Shown here: in pieces, positions 33,778 to 46,154 of the stretch
Layout: each line of letters starts with the position of its first letter
How positions within the stretch are numbered: the first letter of the stretch is position 1
Source: Meandrina meandrites
Taxonomy: Eukaryota > Cnidaria > Anthozoa > Scleractinia > Meandrinidae
Reading direction: 5' to 3'
DNA length: 64,000 nt
Assembly: GCA_963693305.1 (NCBI GenBank)
Contig: OY855907.1
Coordinates: 39,669,759 to 39,733,758 of the forward strand
The notes under the pieces: model-generated
Told to the model about the DNA's origin: nothing
Seen by the model: the letters and a program-made list of their open reading frames with translations, nothing else
Database searches by the model: none
Made by a program: the position numbers and the translations under genes

Positions 33778-34980
33778 TATTTAATGTAGTCTCCTTTGCA
33801 GCCGTTTAGTGTCGTCACTCAACGGTCCTCCCCACAAACGGCTGCTCAAATTCGAACAACATTCCTTTCCCTTTGTTTCTTATGTGACCAATCAGAGCTG
33901 TACAAGAGATTGTAATCAACATGGTTTTTCCCGCGTCCTCAAGTGTTGCAAAGGATCAGAGTTTCTCCGATGTTTGAGATGCCAAAGAAAGCTCTGCAAA
34001 GTGATCGTTACTTTATTTGCTCCACTGTAGTTCAGAAAAAAGAAAAGAGTATATATTTCGATCTACCGGTGGTTATTTGTTCATGTCCGGATGTGAATGT
34101 GAGCAGCTATTCAGCGACCAGCGAGTTCAGTTTGCAAAGCTTTGCTAAAAAGACGACTCGTCATGTTCAAAAGGGCATTCATCTTGGAGGGCTCACATGA
34201 ATTGAACTCTACAAGGATCGTGAACTTCCGAGAACAAAACGCTTAGTTAACATTGAGAACGACCATGACAATGGAGAAACCGTTGCAGATGCATGCCGTG
34301 AGAAAGCCTCGATGTTTTACAATTTCCGATCAATATCATATCACGTATGCTTCTTCTGATGCTGCAGCCCAAGATTCTCCGAAACCCGTCGTTAGGTTGA
34401 CAAAAACATCTTCAACGATTTTCCCAATTCCAGATTTTTCACTGTGCGTTTATTGCGCCTTTTAATAATATGCGAAATCTAAACAACTGCATTTTTCGCA
34501 GCCGCCATCGGCCAACAAACCTTGAAAAACAGAAACAAATAAAATGGATCGAAATCTACCAATTGCAGCTGACAGACGTGACCTTTGACCAGGCTGAAGT
34601 TAACTTCTGTTTCCTGAGAGGTCCGCTTTGAAGGTTGACGGTTGCGAAAACCCTAAACCAATATAAAAACGTTGGTTGAGGTTGAATTTCAGAGTTGGTA
34701 TGTTATTGAAAACCACAATAAGCTAGAAATTTGAAATGTCTTTCTGACAAAATCAAACACTTCTTCAAGGGTCGCTACTTTGAAAGCTGTGAACTCCAAG
34801 ATGAAACCAGCAAAATGATTGGTTAGATTTCTTTGGCGCGCACAGTTCTCAAAATATGTAATCCGAATGGTGATTGGTTGAAACGGAGGAAAGGAATGTT
34901 CGAATGTGAGCAACCGTTTCAGTGGGGAGGAGCGTTGCGGACGACAGTAAAAACGGCTGTGAGGGAGACTATATTTAATG
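33778..34980. mobile_element. 1.2-kb Mutator-like non-autonomous element, 9-bp target duplication
   Basis: TATTTAATG at 33778-33786 and 34972-34980 flanks an element (33787-34971, 1,185 bp). Its inverted ends start TAGTCTCC and run for about 100 bp per side with indels; CAGCCGTTT, CCTCCCCAC and ATTCGAACA are shared by both arms. Long inverted ends plus a 9-bp duplication are the signature of Mutator-like elements. No transposase reading frame is visible inside. Confidence 0.82.
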
Positions 34981-35989
34981 TTCCTTCAAATCTCTGAACT
35001 CGCTCTGATAAAACAGCCAAAAGGTCCACCTCAATTGCCTAAACCCAAAAGAAATACTCGCAGAAATGCAAATAAATTGATGATTGTTGCTCCTGCTGAT
35101 ATAAACTTGCAAATAAAACAATCTTATTTGTCACATAGCAAAAGTGAAACCTGTAACATTGGCACATTCCATGGTTGATGTAATACCTTTTTTTAGTGTA
35201 TTCAATATTCGGTTCGAATCCAACGCTTCGATAAAACACAAAGAAAATATATTTTATACACAATAAAGAAAACCATATCTGTAACATTTTCCATACATTA
35301 ATGTTTCAACAGCTTCTGGTGAATAAACATCCCAGGTTGCGTGATTCAAAGTTGCGATTGCAATTTGACTGAGTGGAGGTTTGGGTCTGGCCACCGACAA
35401 AAAAAAAAATCCTGTGCAGAGCAAGAACCTCACTCAGCCCATGGCCACACTTAATTAGCAACATTAACTTGTGTTGTTTAAGTGTCAACCTTCATTTGGT
35501 ACTATTTGAGAGACAAACGGTGGTTCTCCAGTGTTAAAAGCAGAGGGCAAGACGTCTCCCCCTCAGAGGGGTAAATTCCAAACTACATTGTCAGTGTTGA
35601 CACCTTATCCTTGTGAATGTGGAGAATTGCCAGGGAGGACAACCTCTCTGCACTCGTAGTGCTGCAAAGAGGGGTTTCTGATCTCTTCATGCTCCTGAAA
35701 CTGCATTAAGCAGCACAAGTAAACACACCATACATGAGCAGAGTGATCAGGGCTACATGTACATATATGCCTGGCTTGTGAAATTGAGGGTCTCCATCAA
35801 TTTTTGAAGCTTTTCAGTCTCAAAACTCAACATACCTTGCTGCATCTTTCAAAGAAAGCACAAACGAGCAAGATAACAGATGGCACTTTTTCGTTTTTTT
35901 ACCTTTATTTAGCTGATCAACTCGTTCTTGTGTGCTTCAGCGCCTCTGTCTGTGATTTTTCATTGATCAGTTCAAGCTTTATATATTCT
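34981..35989. other. Intergenic sequence
   Basis: AT-rich, short open frames only, nothing recognised. Confidence 0.5.
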
Positions 35990-35994
35990 GCTTC

Positions 35995-37440
35995 CTGTGG
36001 TTGAGATAAATTTCCTGTCCAGGGGAAACAAATTGCTTGTGTGGTAGAGATAAATTTCCGGTGTGGCTGAAACAAATTGCTGGTGTGGTTGAGATAAATT
36101 TCCTGTGTAGGTGAAACAAATTGCTAGTGTGGTTGAGATGAATTTCCTGTGCAGGTGAAACAAATTGCTTGTGTGGTTGAGATAAATTTCCTGTGCAGGT
36201 GAAACAGATTGCTTGTCTGGTTGAGATAAATTTCCTGTGCAGGTGAAACAAATTGCTTGTGTGGTTGATATAAATTTCCTGTGCAGGTGAAACAAATTGC
36301 TTGTGTGGTTGAGATAAATTTCCTGTGCAGGTGAAACAGATTGCTTGTCTGGTTGAGATAAATTTCCTGTGCAGGTGAAACAAATTGCTTGTGTGGTTGA
36401 TATAAATTTCCTCTGCCGGTGAAACAAATTGCTTGTGTGGTTGACATAAATTTCCTGTGCAGATAACACAAATCGCTGGCGTGGTAGAGATAAATTTCTG
36501 GTGTGGCTGAAACAAATTGCTGGTGTGGTTGAGATAAATTTCCTGTGCAGATGAAACAAATTGCTTGTGTGGTTGATATAAATTTCCTCTGCAGGTGAAA
36601 CAAATTGCTTGTGTGGTTGAGATAAATTTCCGTTGTGGCTGAAACAAATTGCTGATGTGGTTGAGATAAATTTCCTGTGCAGGGGAAACAAATCGCTTGT
36701 GTGGTTGAGATAAATTTCCTGTGCAAGTAAAACAAATTGCTTGTGTGGTAGAGATAAATTTCCGGTGTGGCTGAAACAAATTGCTGGTGTGGTTGAGATA
36801 AATTTCCTGTGTAGGTGAAACAAATTGCTAGTGTGGTTGAGATGAATTTCCTGTGCAGATGAAACAAATTGCTGGTGTGGTTGAGATGAATTTCCTTTGC
36901 AGGTGAAACAAATTGCTTGTGTGGTTGAAATAAATTTCATGTACAGGTGAAACAAATTGCTTGTGTGGTTGAGATAAATTTCCTGTGCAGATAAAACAAA
37001 TTGCTTGTGTGGTTGAGATAAATTTCCGGTGTGGCTGAAACAAATTGCTGGTGTGGTTGAGATAAATTTCCTGTGCCGATGAAACAAATTGCTTGTGTGG
37101 TTCATATAAATTTCCTGTGCAGGTGAAACAAATTGCTTGTCTGGTTGAGATAAATTTCCGTTGTGGCTGAAACAAATTGCTTTCCTGGTTGAGATAATTT
37201 CCTCTGCAGGTGAAACAAATTGCTGGTGTGGTTGAGATAAAATTTCCTGTGCAGGTGAAGCAAATTGCTTGTGTGGTTGAGCTAAATTTCCTGTGCAGGT
37301 AAAACAAATTGCTTGTGTGGTTGAGATGAAATTCCTGTGCAGGTAAAACAAATTGCTTGTGTGGTTGAGATAAATTTCCGTTGTGGCTGAAACAAATTGC
37401 TTGTGTGGTTGAGGTAAATTTCCCGTGTGACTAAAAAAAA
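35995..37440. repeat. 44-bp minisatellite array (22-bp dimer)
   Basis: About 33 tandem copies. Each unit consists of two related 22-bp halves, AAATTTCCTGTGCAGGTGAA AC and AAATTGCTTGTGTGGTTGAG AT. As 44 is not divisible by 3 and the minus strand is stop-free in all frames, apparent proteins of up to 509 residues (period 44 residues) appear in all minus frames; I reject them as genes. Confidence 0.93.
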
Positions 37441-37441
37441 T

Positions 37442-37969
37442 TACCTGTGGATTCCACTGCATATTTTGGAATACTAATCTTGTCAGCTGCCCACCTTCCA
37501 AAGAATTCTTTCATTAATTCTTCCACCAATCCCAATCCCGTCTGCTGCCCACTTGCATATTGCGTCTGATATTTATTCTTTCAATTGCTTTGCGTGACAT
37601 AGTGATTGGGAACATTAATGCAACTCAAAGTTATTTCTGATTGGAATTCCCTTCAAAACATTGAAACTAACCCACTGACTCCAGTGCATAGTTGCGGACA
37701 CCAATGTTGTCTGCTGCCAACTTGTACACTGCTTGTGATATTAATTCTTTCACCTGCTGTACGTCGCATTGTGGTGATTGGCAACATTAATACAGAACAC
37801 AGTTGTTTCTGATTTGAAGCTCTTTTTACACATTTCGTCGTTCGTTTTGTTAAAGAACTAGCAAGTTAACTCCATCTAAAAGAACAATAACTACTTTACA
37901 TATATATGTAGACTTGGATAATTATATCAGTAATCTATTAACTAAGCAATATCAAACAAATATTCATTG
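37442..37969. other. Spacer shared with other duplicated segments
   Basis: Parts recur elsewhere: 37430-37560 near 51775-51930, 37640-37830 near 42555-42760 and 52020-52110, 37850-37970 near 43405-43520, 52135-52260 and 63370-63485. No gene. Confidence 0.7.
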
Positions 37970-38143
37970 TTACTTACACGACGTTTTCTCGTGTCTGGTT
38001 AGGTTTGATTGTGATACAAATCCTTTGCCGCAAATATCACATTCGAACGGTTTAGATCCTGAATGCGAATTCAGATGTATTTCCAAGTTTGTTTTTCGTT
38101 GGGCGGTGTAGTTACATCCGTGTATTGGGCATGTTAAATCCAT
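37970..38143 (-). CDS. C2H2/C2HC zinc-finger module, intact (57 aa)
   Basis: Minus-strand module starting MDLTCPIHGC directly after a CCTTTAG acceptor-like site. Finger 1 is C-x4-C-x12-H-x3-H, then an HSGSKPF linker. Finger 2 (CDIC...NLTRHEKTSC) ends with Cys in place of the last His. The final Cys codon merges with TGTAAGTAA, which is both a GTAAGT donor-like hexamer and an in-frame stop. It is either an internal exon or a terminal exon; I cannot tell from sequence. Such fingers usually bind DNA. Confidence 0.75.
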   Translation of the reverse strand: MDLTCPIHGCNYTAQRKTNLEIHLNSHSGSKPFECDICGKGFVSQSNLTRHEKTSCK

Positions 38144-38755
38144 CTAAAGGAATAACAACCATTTTAAACCCCTGCAACATGTTGGGAGAACACAAGGAAA
38201 AAAAAAAGCTTTCGCTTGGCTTGGTATCTGGTATCCACAGATATAGCATTTGAAAGTCATCTACTTCTTACAAGCAGTCTTTTGATGCCGCTTCAGGTTT
38301 TATCTGTGGATAAATGATTTATTACAACGTGCACACCAAAAACGACCATTCTATTCCTTCTTTTCAACAATCTTTGTCATCCTTTACGGTCCTGATCACT
38401 TTCACCATGCTTTGGTGACACTTGCTCATGTAGTATCTCTTGACTCTTTTCTTGCTCCCTTCTCATCAACTAATTGCCTCTGATATATACCCCACAACTT
38501 CCTTCACAATGGTCTTGTCCACTTCCCCCAAGGTACTAATGAAATGGATGTGTAAAAAGAAAAAAGGAAAATGAATGCTTCTCTTAAAACTTATTACGAT
38601 CTTATGTTTATTTATGCCTTAAAGTTGATAAACCATTTATTGGATTTGGTTCAATTCTTCTGTTCATCGTCATTCAGTAGTAATCACTTGGATACACTAG
38701 AAAAATATATATATTGTTCTAATATTTGCAATGATGTGTGGCTGAATCATATTAC
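38144..38755. other. Spacer paralogous to 52270-52860
   Basis: Matches 52270-52860 closely (for example GATGCCGCTTCAGGTTTTAT versus GATGCCTCTTCAGGTTTTAT). No gene recognised. Confidence 0.7.
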
Positions 38756-38900
38756 CTGTACAGATAAAGCGAATTGCTTGTGTGGTTGAGATAAATTTCC
38801 TGTGTGACTGAAACAAATTTCCTGTGTTGTTGAGATGAATTGCCTCCTGTGCCTCTGATAAATTGCCTGTGCGGCTGAAACAAATTGCCTGTGTTAATTG
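38756..38900. repeat. Short 22-bp-monomer repeat, unexpanded copy
   Basis: Five or six 22-bp monomers (AAATTNCCTGTG...TGA type). This is the position paralogous to the 67-bp array at 52865-54035, showing the locus before or without expansion. Confidence 0.85.
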
Positions 38901-38905
38901 TAACT

Positions 38906-39045
38906 TACACCCGGTCTTCTCGTGCTGCTTTAAGTTTCCCAAGTTCACGAAACACGGAAAAGGTTTCATTCCAGTGTGGGGACGCAGATGTGCCTCCAGC
39001 TGGCTTCTTTTTAAGGCTTTGTAGCCACAAAATATATAATTCGAG
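38906..39045 (-). pseudogene. Zinc-finger module, degenerate
   Basis: The minus-strand frame includes a remnant of finger 1, then MKPFPCFVNLGNLKQHEKTG and a Cys codon before GTAAGT. The first finger has lost its Cys pair and the CxxC of finger 2 is reduced to C-x-V. Its paralogue is 54045-54190. Confidence 0.55.
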
Positions 39046-42000
39046 CAGAGAAGAGCGACTCACTCAGCCATGCTTGTGGTGAAATCTGATGTTTATTTAA
39101 TAACCGTGACGTGACGTGACGTCACAACATATTGTTACATCCTCCCCTGTTTGAAAGGTAAAATTGACGTAATCTGAAAAATGATTGGTCTGAGTGAAAA
39201 CAAGACCATAAAACAAAACGTGTTATATAAAAATCAGCACAAAGAGTATTATTTGCAAACAAAATTAGCCAAATCTTGAATATGACTCAGGCTCATGCAT
39301 ATGGCCTTTATTACCATAATAGTGTTGCCTTTTGAGGTTACCTTTTTAATTTGCCTCTCAGAGAGATTGTTTTCTCAAAAACCTGACCTCTGTTCAAATT
39401 TCTATTGTTCCTTCGTCTCTCTCGATTGCTATATACAATGATATCTAATTAAATTTTTGAGTAAAAAATGAATGTTGTCCATTAATTCAGTTCTACAGTT
39501 TCTGTATTGTCTATGGAGTAATTATTGAACAATGTAGTTAATTACATATATATTGCATTATACTAAAGAGGATACAAGCTAATAATTGAACAATATGGCT
39601 ATAAATTACATATAAAATAAGGAGGATAAAAAACAATAATTGAACAATGTAGCTAATTACATGTTGCATTATACTAATGGGGATACAACCTAATAATTGA
39701 TCCAACACTCAATCACATAAAAGTATTGTTTGATTGTTACTTACTTACCAAAAATGTTACTTCCCATAGTGATCCACTTTGCTGAGTTGTGCACGTGGAC
39801 ATGAAAGTAAGAAAGCAATACATGACTCAATACATTCACTCAATGAATTCCTTAACATTCGATTTAAAGTCCCTACAATTATTATGAGACTCTTCATATG
39901 AGCCTAGAAAGAGTGCTGGGTCGGTCACCAGGATGAATTTTCTCATTTCTCCACATGGAAAATTTCAGCCCAGTGACAAGGACAAAATTCAAGAAATAAC
40001 TCAAAATGGCACCACATAAACTTGTATTGGGCAAGACTATTGCAGCTTTGTCAACACTTGTACCTTAACCTTTAAAGTGAACTCAAATACTTTTGACTTG
40101 GAAATGCATACAACACATTATTATTATGCCATTTTGGCTACCCTGTTGCCAAGCAAAGCTAATTTGTCCAAAATTTCATCCTGATAAAGGGCTGGAGTGT
40201 TGACATGGGAAAATTTTCATCTTGGTTACTGAGTTCTCAGCATCTCTCCATATGAGCCTGGTTGACTAGGCTGGGCCAGTTACTGAGTTCCCACCACACT
40301 CCTATTTCCGTTATAAAAATTGATATGTTCATGAGAAGTTGGGCCAGCTCCCCAGCTGCCAAACTGAGACCTTGGCAACCGGGTTGAAGATTTTTCAACC
40401 AAGTGCATGGCCCTTCTCAAATTCCCAAAATGTTCTTTGCATAGTTCGTTGGTGCAAGCAAACCTCTTTGCAATCTTAACATTTTCCAGTGTGCCAGTAA
40501 TTGATTTGGGACAATGTATAAGTCGACATTTGTTTAATTAGACAATCCTGCTTATATTTTAATCGTCCTTAGACTTAAGTAGTTCTTGAGTTATCAGTGG
40601 GCGGAAAAAGAGACTGAACATTTCAATGTTTCAAGCCCAGCCCCCTGGTAGCATTTAACAAAAAGCAGCAATTCTCTATAAAATTATTTGCATCTTATGC
40701 GGTATTTGACTAAATTAATAAATTTAGATTTTGTTCTTCTTGGAAAACCTAAAAGATCTGAATTGTATTCTTCAAGTACAACAATTATACCTTTCAACGA
40801 TCTCAGGTTGCAATGATTGAGGCTGGTTTATTGTTTTCTTTCTCTTTGGTTGACCTGTAAAACAGTTGCAAAACGTCTGATGAGTATCTTGCAGCCACCA
40901 TCTCCGCCCATGTTAATGGTTATCCATTTCTACAATAGAAAACTTTTTTGCGGCGGGTGCAGTCAAGTGCGAAATATAAACAACAAAGATTTTAAAAGTT
41001 GCCAAGTAAAAATTTGTTATGATGCCACTCTGCCTCATTCCACCTCGTGCGAAAAGAACGCTGGCTTCAACATAACATGTATTGATAAAAAAGCTGTATA
41101 ATATTACAGCGTTGCTGGGCTGCTAAGCCACCTGATACGTTTTGTTCAGCTAAATTCCTGGTGAGGTTTACCTTTCACGGGATTCATTTTAACCAACTAC
41201 TAAAAAGTATCTGCCTTACTATCAATTAAATGCAATCATAGGACACTCGAGCATAATGTAGGGACTGGTACTATAGTTGAAACTAATCAAAAGTAGATGT
41301 ATTTTACTAGATAAAGTTAATTAAACATTGCTTAGTGTCATTTCTTTTCATTCTACGGAATTTCACTGAGATTTGAGCGATTTGAGGTTTTTTAACCCTT
41401 CAGCGTTATAATGGGAGACAAGGAAGGCGACTGATGAGTTTATATACTGGTGTATAACTTCAAAACACATTTTGGAAACGACTCGAATTTTCACACAAAA
41501 TGACATTCACTCATATTGTTAATATTTCAATGTTTCAATCCCGGTTCCCTGGTAGCATTTAACAAAAAGCAGCAATTCTATATAAATTATTTGCATCTTA
41601 TGGGCCTTGGGAACAGACTTTCTGGCATATATTATCCTGATTTACTGTTAAAATAACAGCAAGGTTTGGTATTTAGTATGTGGTATGCGTGCAGCTTAGA
41701 TTAGGGTAAACCCTCCACAAACAGACAACTACAGTGGACCCAGAAAGCTGACTCGCACTTGTTATTTTTTGTATTGTGTAGCCTCTGTTAAGAAAGCACT
41801 TCTCATTAACTGGCACAGAAATATCAGCTTTCGAGGTAGCCTATGCTTGGCACATATAGTTGACACTGGATCGGTAATCAATTGGAAGATCAATCAGCTG
41901 CAGGTGATGTCACCGCACACGATAGAGCCCAGACTCCCTCGAGACATGAACACCTAGTGATTAAGATGAATCAACTGATGATCATCAACATGTGTTTCAG

Positions 42001-43400
42001 TCTTCAGTCTCAAGGAAAGAAGTAGCATCCTGAACCAAATGACTTTGAAATTAACCTCTTAAAGGTCAGTTCAAAGATTATTTTATTTCTGTGAAACAAT
42101 TTCAAACAAACGATCCGTCCTCAAATTGACACACAAAACAGTGCAAAAAGTGCAAGGGAAAATGAGGCTACCTTACAACCAAAGACTCGGAACCCTTACC
42201 AAATAGTTTGTTGATATAATTATCATAATAGAGAGCAGGACCATTGCTGCTGATAATGATTTGTAAAAGGGCTGAAATTATAAAAAGATCACACAAGACA
42301 AATAATTTTATTTAACACAATATGTTTAAAGCCGATGCCAAACACATTTTCTATTTAACTATTGTGGATCGTCCCTTGACGGTGCATCAGCCTGAATTTT
42401 TTTCGGAATAGCCAGCGATTTTTTTCTGGCTGCCGGCTATTATCTACATCCCTGAAGGAGTCACCATCACTCGAACTGTGATCACTGAGTGTTGGAAATT
42501 TATTATTACATTGGGAACATTAATGCAGATCAAAGATTTCTGATTTGAATTCCCTTTAAAATATTGAAATAACCCACTGACTCCAGTGCATAGTTGCGGA
42601 CACCAATGTTGTCTGCTGCCAACTTGTACATTGCTTGTGATATTAATTCTTTCACCTGCTGTACGTCGCGTTGTGGTGATTGGGAACATTACCGGTAATA
42701 CACAACACACTTATTTCTGATTTGAAGCTCTTTTTACACATTTCGTCGTTCGTTTTGTTGAAGAAAAGGAAAACACACACGCTTCAGTGTGCTAAAACTT
42801 GAGTGTAAATCTCGGACCGATAAGAAACTGTAAACTCAAAGTGCAAATATTAAAATCTTAGCACAACATTTCGTAGTGTTAAAATATATCACAAAATACA
42901 CATTTATGCAAAATGGAAATTTAGAGTAAAAAAAGGAAGTTCATTTCAAAATGGACACCCTTGGAATCTGCCACTGATTTTTTAAGGTTCCTTTTATTAA
43001 CAAAATATTTACTGCCAAAAAGCAGTATCAACTATAAACTTGAATACTCTTTTTAGTTCCTAAGCCTGAAGTAGAATAGAATTCATATAATAGAATATTG
43101 ACAACTCAAGACTATGATCTCAACCTATTCAAGTCATGTTAACTCTATGTTCAAAATTCAAATACTTCACTGAGCTGCTCTGCACTTAAAATACCAGATG
43201 TGCATAGCATCTTTAATTAGCAGTTTCTAATGAAATATGTAAGCAGCAAAATCTTCAACTTTTAAAGTTTTCGCAAGACTCGAGAAACTTTTCTTCATGC
43301 CACCCTGACCAACTGCCCTTGACATTTAGTTTTGATATTTTGCCCACTAAAGAATCGTAGCGACATGTATTTCAGTGCGCAAATAGTTATATTCTATAGC
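39046..43400. other. Non-coding duplicated sequence
   Basis: No gene recognised. Blocks recur: 39470-39730 near 50970-51160 and 58990-59470; 40735-42170 near 59890-61640; 42480-42760 near 37600-37830; 42980-43400 near 62985-63360. A hairpin-like segment GCCAGCGA...GCCGGC (about 42410-42440) recurs at 51662-51690. Confidence 0.7.
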
Positions 43401-43519
43401 CGCAAAACTAGCAAGTTAACTCCATCTGAAAGAACAATAACTAGTTTACATATATATGTAGACTTGGATAATTATATCGGTAATCTATTAACTAAGCAAT
43501 ATCAAACAAATATTCATTG

Positions 43520-43693
43520 TTACTTGCACGATTTGTTCTTATGCCTTGTACGATTTGATTTTGAAACAAATCTTTGGCGGCAAATATCGCATTCATATGG
43601 CTTTATACTTGTATGCGAGTTGAGGTGTATTATGAAGTTTGCCTTCCGTTGTGCTGTATACCTACATCCCTGTATGGGGCATGTTAAATCCAT
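43520..43693 (-). CDS. C2H2/C2HC zinc-finger module, intact (57 aa)
   Basis: Starts MDLTCPIQGC after CCTTTAG; has two fingers with an HTSIKPY linker. The last Cys codon runs into GCAAGTAA, a GC-type donor-like hexamer rather than GT. Same length as 37970-38143. Confidence 0.75.
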   Translation of the reverse strand: MDLTCPIQGCRYTAQRKANFIIHLNSHTSIKPYECDICRQRFVSKSNRTRHKNKSCK

Positions 43694-43729
43694 CTAAAGG
43701 AATAACAACTATTTTAAATTTAAGCAAAG

Positions 43730-44100
43730 GTCTCGTGTCTGGTGAGATTTGACTGCGAGACGAATCCTTTGTGGCAAATTTTACATTTAAAAGGTTTAAC
43801 CCATTGACTACTGGGACAGAGTGTCAATGGTAGTGAAGGTCGCGTTTTGTGTGTATCTCTGGTCCAATTTAACATTTCGTGCTCGTTTAGGCGTGGTTTG
43901 GTAGACATTTGCCAACTCTATCCACTGACTATCAAAGGCATCCTCTGGCATGAAAAGTGATGACGTCAAAAGTGGTACAAGTCTGCAGTCTCCTCTTGGG
44001 CAGTTATGGGCAGTGTATTAGGCAATGTGTTAAACCCTGAGTGGGAATTGAGATGTATCTGCAAGTCCGTTATTCTTTGTGCGATGTAACAATAATGTTC
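43730..44100 (-). pseudogene. Zinc-finger module split by a TTAA insertion
   Basis: Finger 2 (KPFKCKICHKGFVSQSNLTR) is at 43730-43799 and finger 1 (remnant IAQRITDLQIHLNSHSG) at 44030-44100, separated by 230 bp. The uninterrupted arrangement is seen at 63690-63826. The last residues of finger 2 also diverge. Confidence 0.65.
43796..44033. mobile_element. 230-bp TTAA insertion in a zinc-finger module
   Basis: TTAA at 43796-43799 and 44030-44033 bounds an insert (43800-44029) that interrupts GGTTTAAACCCTGAG as found at 63731-63745. The left end is CCCATTGACTACTGGG and the right end, read inward, is CACATTGCCTAATACA, so the inverted ends are weak. Consistent with a piggyBac-type MITE. Confidence 0.65.
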
Positions 44101-44151
44101 CCACATCAGTAATCTATTAACTAAGCAATAATATCCAACAAATATTCATTG

Positions 44152-44326
44152 TTACTCACACGAGGCTTTCTCGTGTCTCGAAAGATTGGATTTGGAGACG
44201 AATCCTTTATTGCATCTCTTGCAGTTGAACGGATTCAACCCATAGTGGGAATTCATGTGAATTTCCAGGTTGCTTATTCTTTCCGCAATGTATCCACACC
44301 TTTTGGAAATGACATTTTAAATCCAT
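44152..44326 (-). pseudogene. Zinc-finger module with one-base frameshift
   Basis: Total length 175 instead of 174 bp: one extra A in CCAAAAGGTGTGG breaks finger 1. Finger 2 (CKRCNKGFVSKSNLSRHEKA and Cys) is intact and ends at GTGAGTAA. Confidence 0.65.
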
Positions 44327-44503
44327 CTATGATTTGCCACATTTTTTACACTGGTAAGTCCTTTGCCCTGTGTGTGATCTGATGTGGATGTCAAGATTTG
44401 ATTTCCTCTTGGCAACATAGCTGCATTCTTTTATTTCGCTTTTCAAATCCATTCTTTTACAAAATAATGCTCTTCCACATTGGCAGACAAAGGGTTTAAT
44501 ACC

Positions 44504-44740
44504 TTACCTTATGTGCACCTTCAAATTCTGTAGTCTCTGTGGTTCACTGGTTTGCACACTTGGGGTGGGGAGATCTGATTCGGCTTGATCGGAGTTTTGG
44601 ATAAGCCCTGAGGATCTGTCACTAAATTGCTGCTCAGGTGGTTCGCGAGTCTCCAGGTTTTGCTTGTTACAAAACGACTTTTGACATTTAGCACACAAAA
44701 AGGGCCTTTTGCTAGTGAGGGAACACGGACATATCTCGCA
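44504..44740 (-). pseudogene. Cys-rich zinc-finger exon, truncated leading copy
   Basis: Same exon as 45855-46154, starting CEICPC after TTTTAG, but it stops early because the sequence between the VHIR codons and GIKPFVC is altered. The codon-level match to the tandem units shows it is the partial fifth copy at the low-coordinate edge of the array. Confidence 0.6.
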
Positions 44741-45429
44741 CTAAAACAATGTGAAATTACAAGTTATGAAATGTGTCACATTTGAAACTAAAGAAATAAT
44801 AAAATGATAAAAATTACAATCTGAGATAATACTCAATAACAACTGACTCTAACTTGTGTAAGAGAAAGATATGGAGGATAAAAAAGGAGGATAGAAGTGC
44901 AATCATGGTGCATTTGAGCGCTTACCAAACATCTTGGTAGATGGCCTGGGATGGGATAGACTCCCAAATAAAATTGTTATGGCTGGCAAAGGGCAATGCC
45001 CCTTTTCTCAAAAATTATCACATGCCAATTTAATTCTTGAAAACAAATTCCTGGTTATTATGAACCCCAAACTGGGTGTGGCTCAAGCTTTGTGATCCCC
45101 AAGAATAGAATAGAATAGAATAGAATAGAAATCCTGGTTAATGCATCTTTCAGGAGGGCCAGCTTGTCCTGGAGACTCTTCACTTTTTTGCTCCAATAAA
45201 AAAGAATTATCAAGCCTAAGGTTAACTTTTAGAATTATTAATATGACAGCTTAAATCTGGGTCAAAAAAAATTATGATCACAAAAGTACAGTGTAGTTCC
45301 ACAATTACTAACTTCAGACAAAAAAAATCTTTTGAATCTCAGACCCTCTGCGATCTTGCTTATTGTAAACAAACTTTAAAAAGGCCTAAAAACGATAAAG
45401 CAGTATCAACTACAAACTTAAATACTTAC

Positions 45430-45609
45430 CACTATATTGAGCCCCCTTACACGAGGTCTTCTTGTGTCTTGTAAGGTTGGATATAGAGACGAATCTTTGC
45501 TGACATATATTGCATTGGAACGGTTTCATCCCTGAATGGGAGTTTATGTGGATTTCCAAGTTTGTTTTTCTTTCGGCTTTGTAATGACATCCTTCTATTG
45601 GGCATGTTA
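45430..45609 (-). CDS. Zinc-finger pair exon, unit 1
   Basis: The minus frame reads CPIEGC, then CHYKAERKTNLEIHINSHSG and MKPFQCNICQQRFVSISNLT, then RHKKTSCKG and AQYSG before a TGGTAAGT donor-like site at 45430. The usual AGATGGATTT start is missing: an A/T run (about 45607-45632) joins it to another module whose finger 1 has an extra A. Confidence 0.55.
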
Positions 45610-45854
45610 AAAAAATAAAAAATAAAAAATCTCTTGCAGTTGAACGGTTTCAACCCATAGTGGGAATTCATGTGAATTTTCAAGTTTGCTTCTTTGTGCG
45701 ATGTATCCACACCCTTGGAAATGGCATTTTAAATCCATCTATTATTTGCCACATCTTTTACACTGGTAAGGCCTTTGCCCTGTGTGTGATCTGATGTGGA
45801 TGTCAAGATTTGATTTCCTCTTGGCAACATACCTGCATTCTCTTATTTCGCTTT

Positions 45855-46154
45855 TCAAATCCATTCTTTTACAAATGCTCTTCCACATTGGCAGACAAAG
45901 TGTTTAATCCCTGTGTGTGACCTTATGCGGACCTTCAAATTCTGTAGTCTCTGTGGTTCACTGGTTTGCACACTTGGGGTGGGGAGATCTGATTCGGCTT
46001 GATCGGAGTTTTGGATAAGCCCTGAGGATCTGTCACTAAATTGCTGCTCAGGTGGTTCGTGAGTGTCCAGGTTTTGCTTGTTACAAAACGACTTTTGACA
46101 TTTAGCACACAAAAAGGGCCTTTTGCTAGTGTGGGAACACGGACATATCTCGCA
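45855..46154 (-). CDS. Cys-rich N-terminal zinc-finger exon, unit 1
   Basis: 99 codons after [26 protein letters not shown] then KSFCNKQNL, a Pro/Ser/Gln-rich acidic linker, and [19 protein letters not shown], ending at TGA. Unlike the other units it has THEPP where they have TREPP, and KHFVC for KPFVC. Confidence 0.55.
   Translation of the reverse strand, partial: CEICPCSHTSKRPFLCAKCQKSFCNKQNLDTHEPPEQQFSDRSSGLIQNSDQAESDLPTPSVQTSEPQRLQNLKVRIRSHTGIKHFVCQCGRAFVKEWI

Noticed and set aside
35972..37501. 509-codon minus-strand frame with repeated FISTTQAICF
   Set aside because: Translation of the 44-bp minisatellite; two other minus frames are open over the same region.
45274..45474. 66-codon plus-strand frame repeated in each 1.41-kb unit
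   Set aside because: Repeats only because the units are recent copies; it is antisense to a zinc-finger exon at its end.
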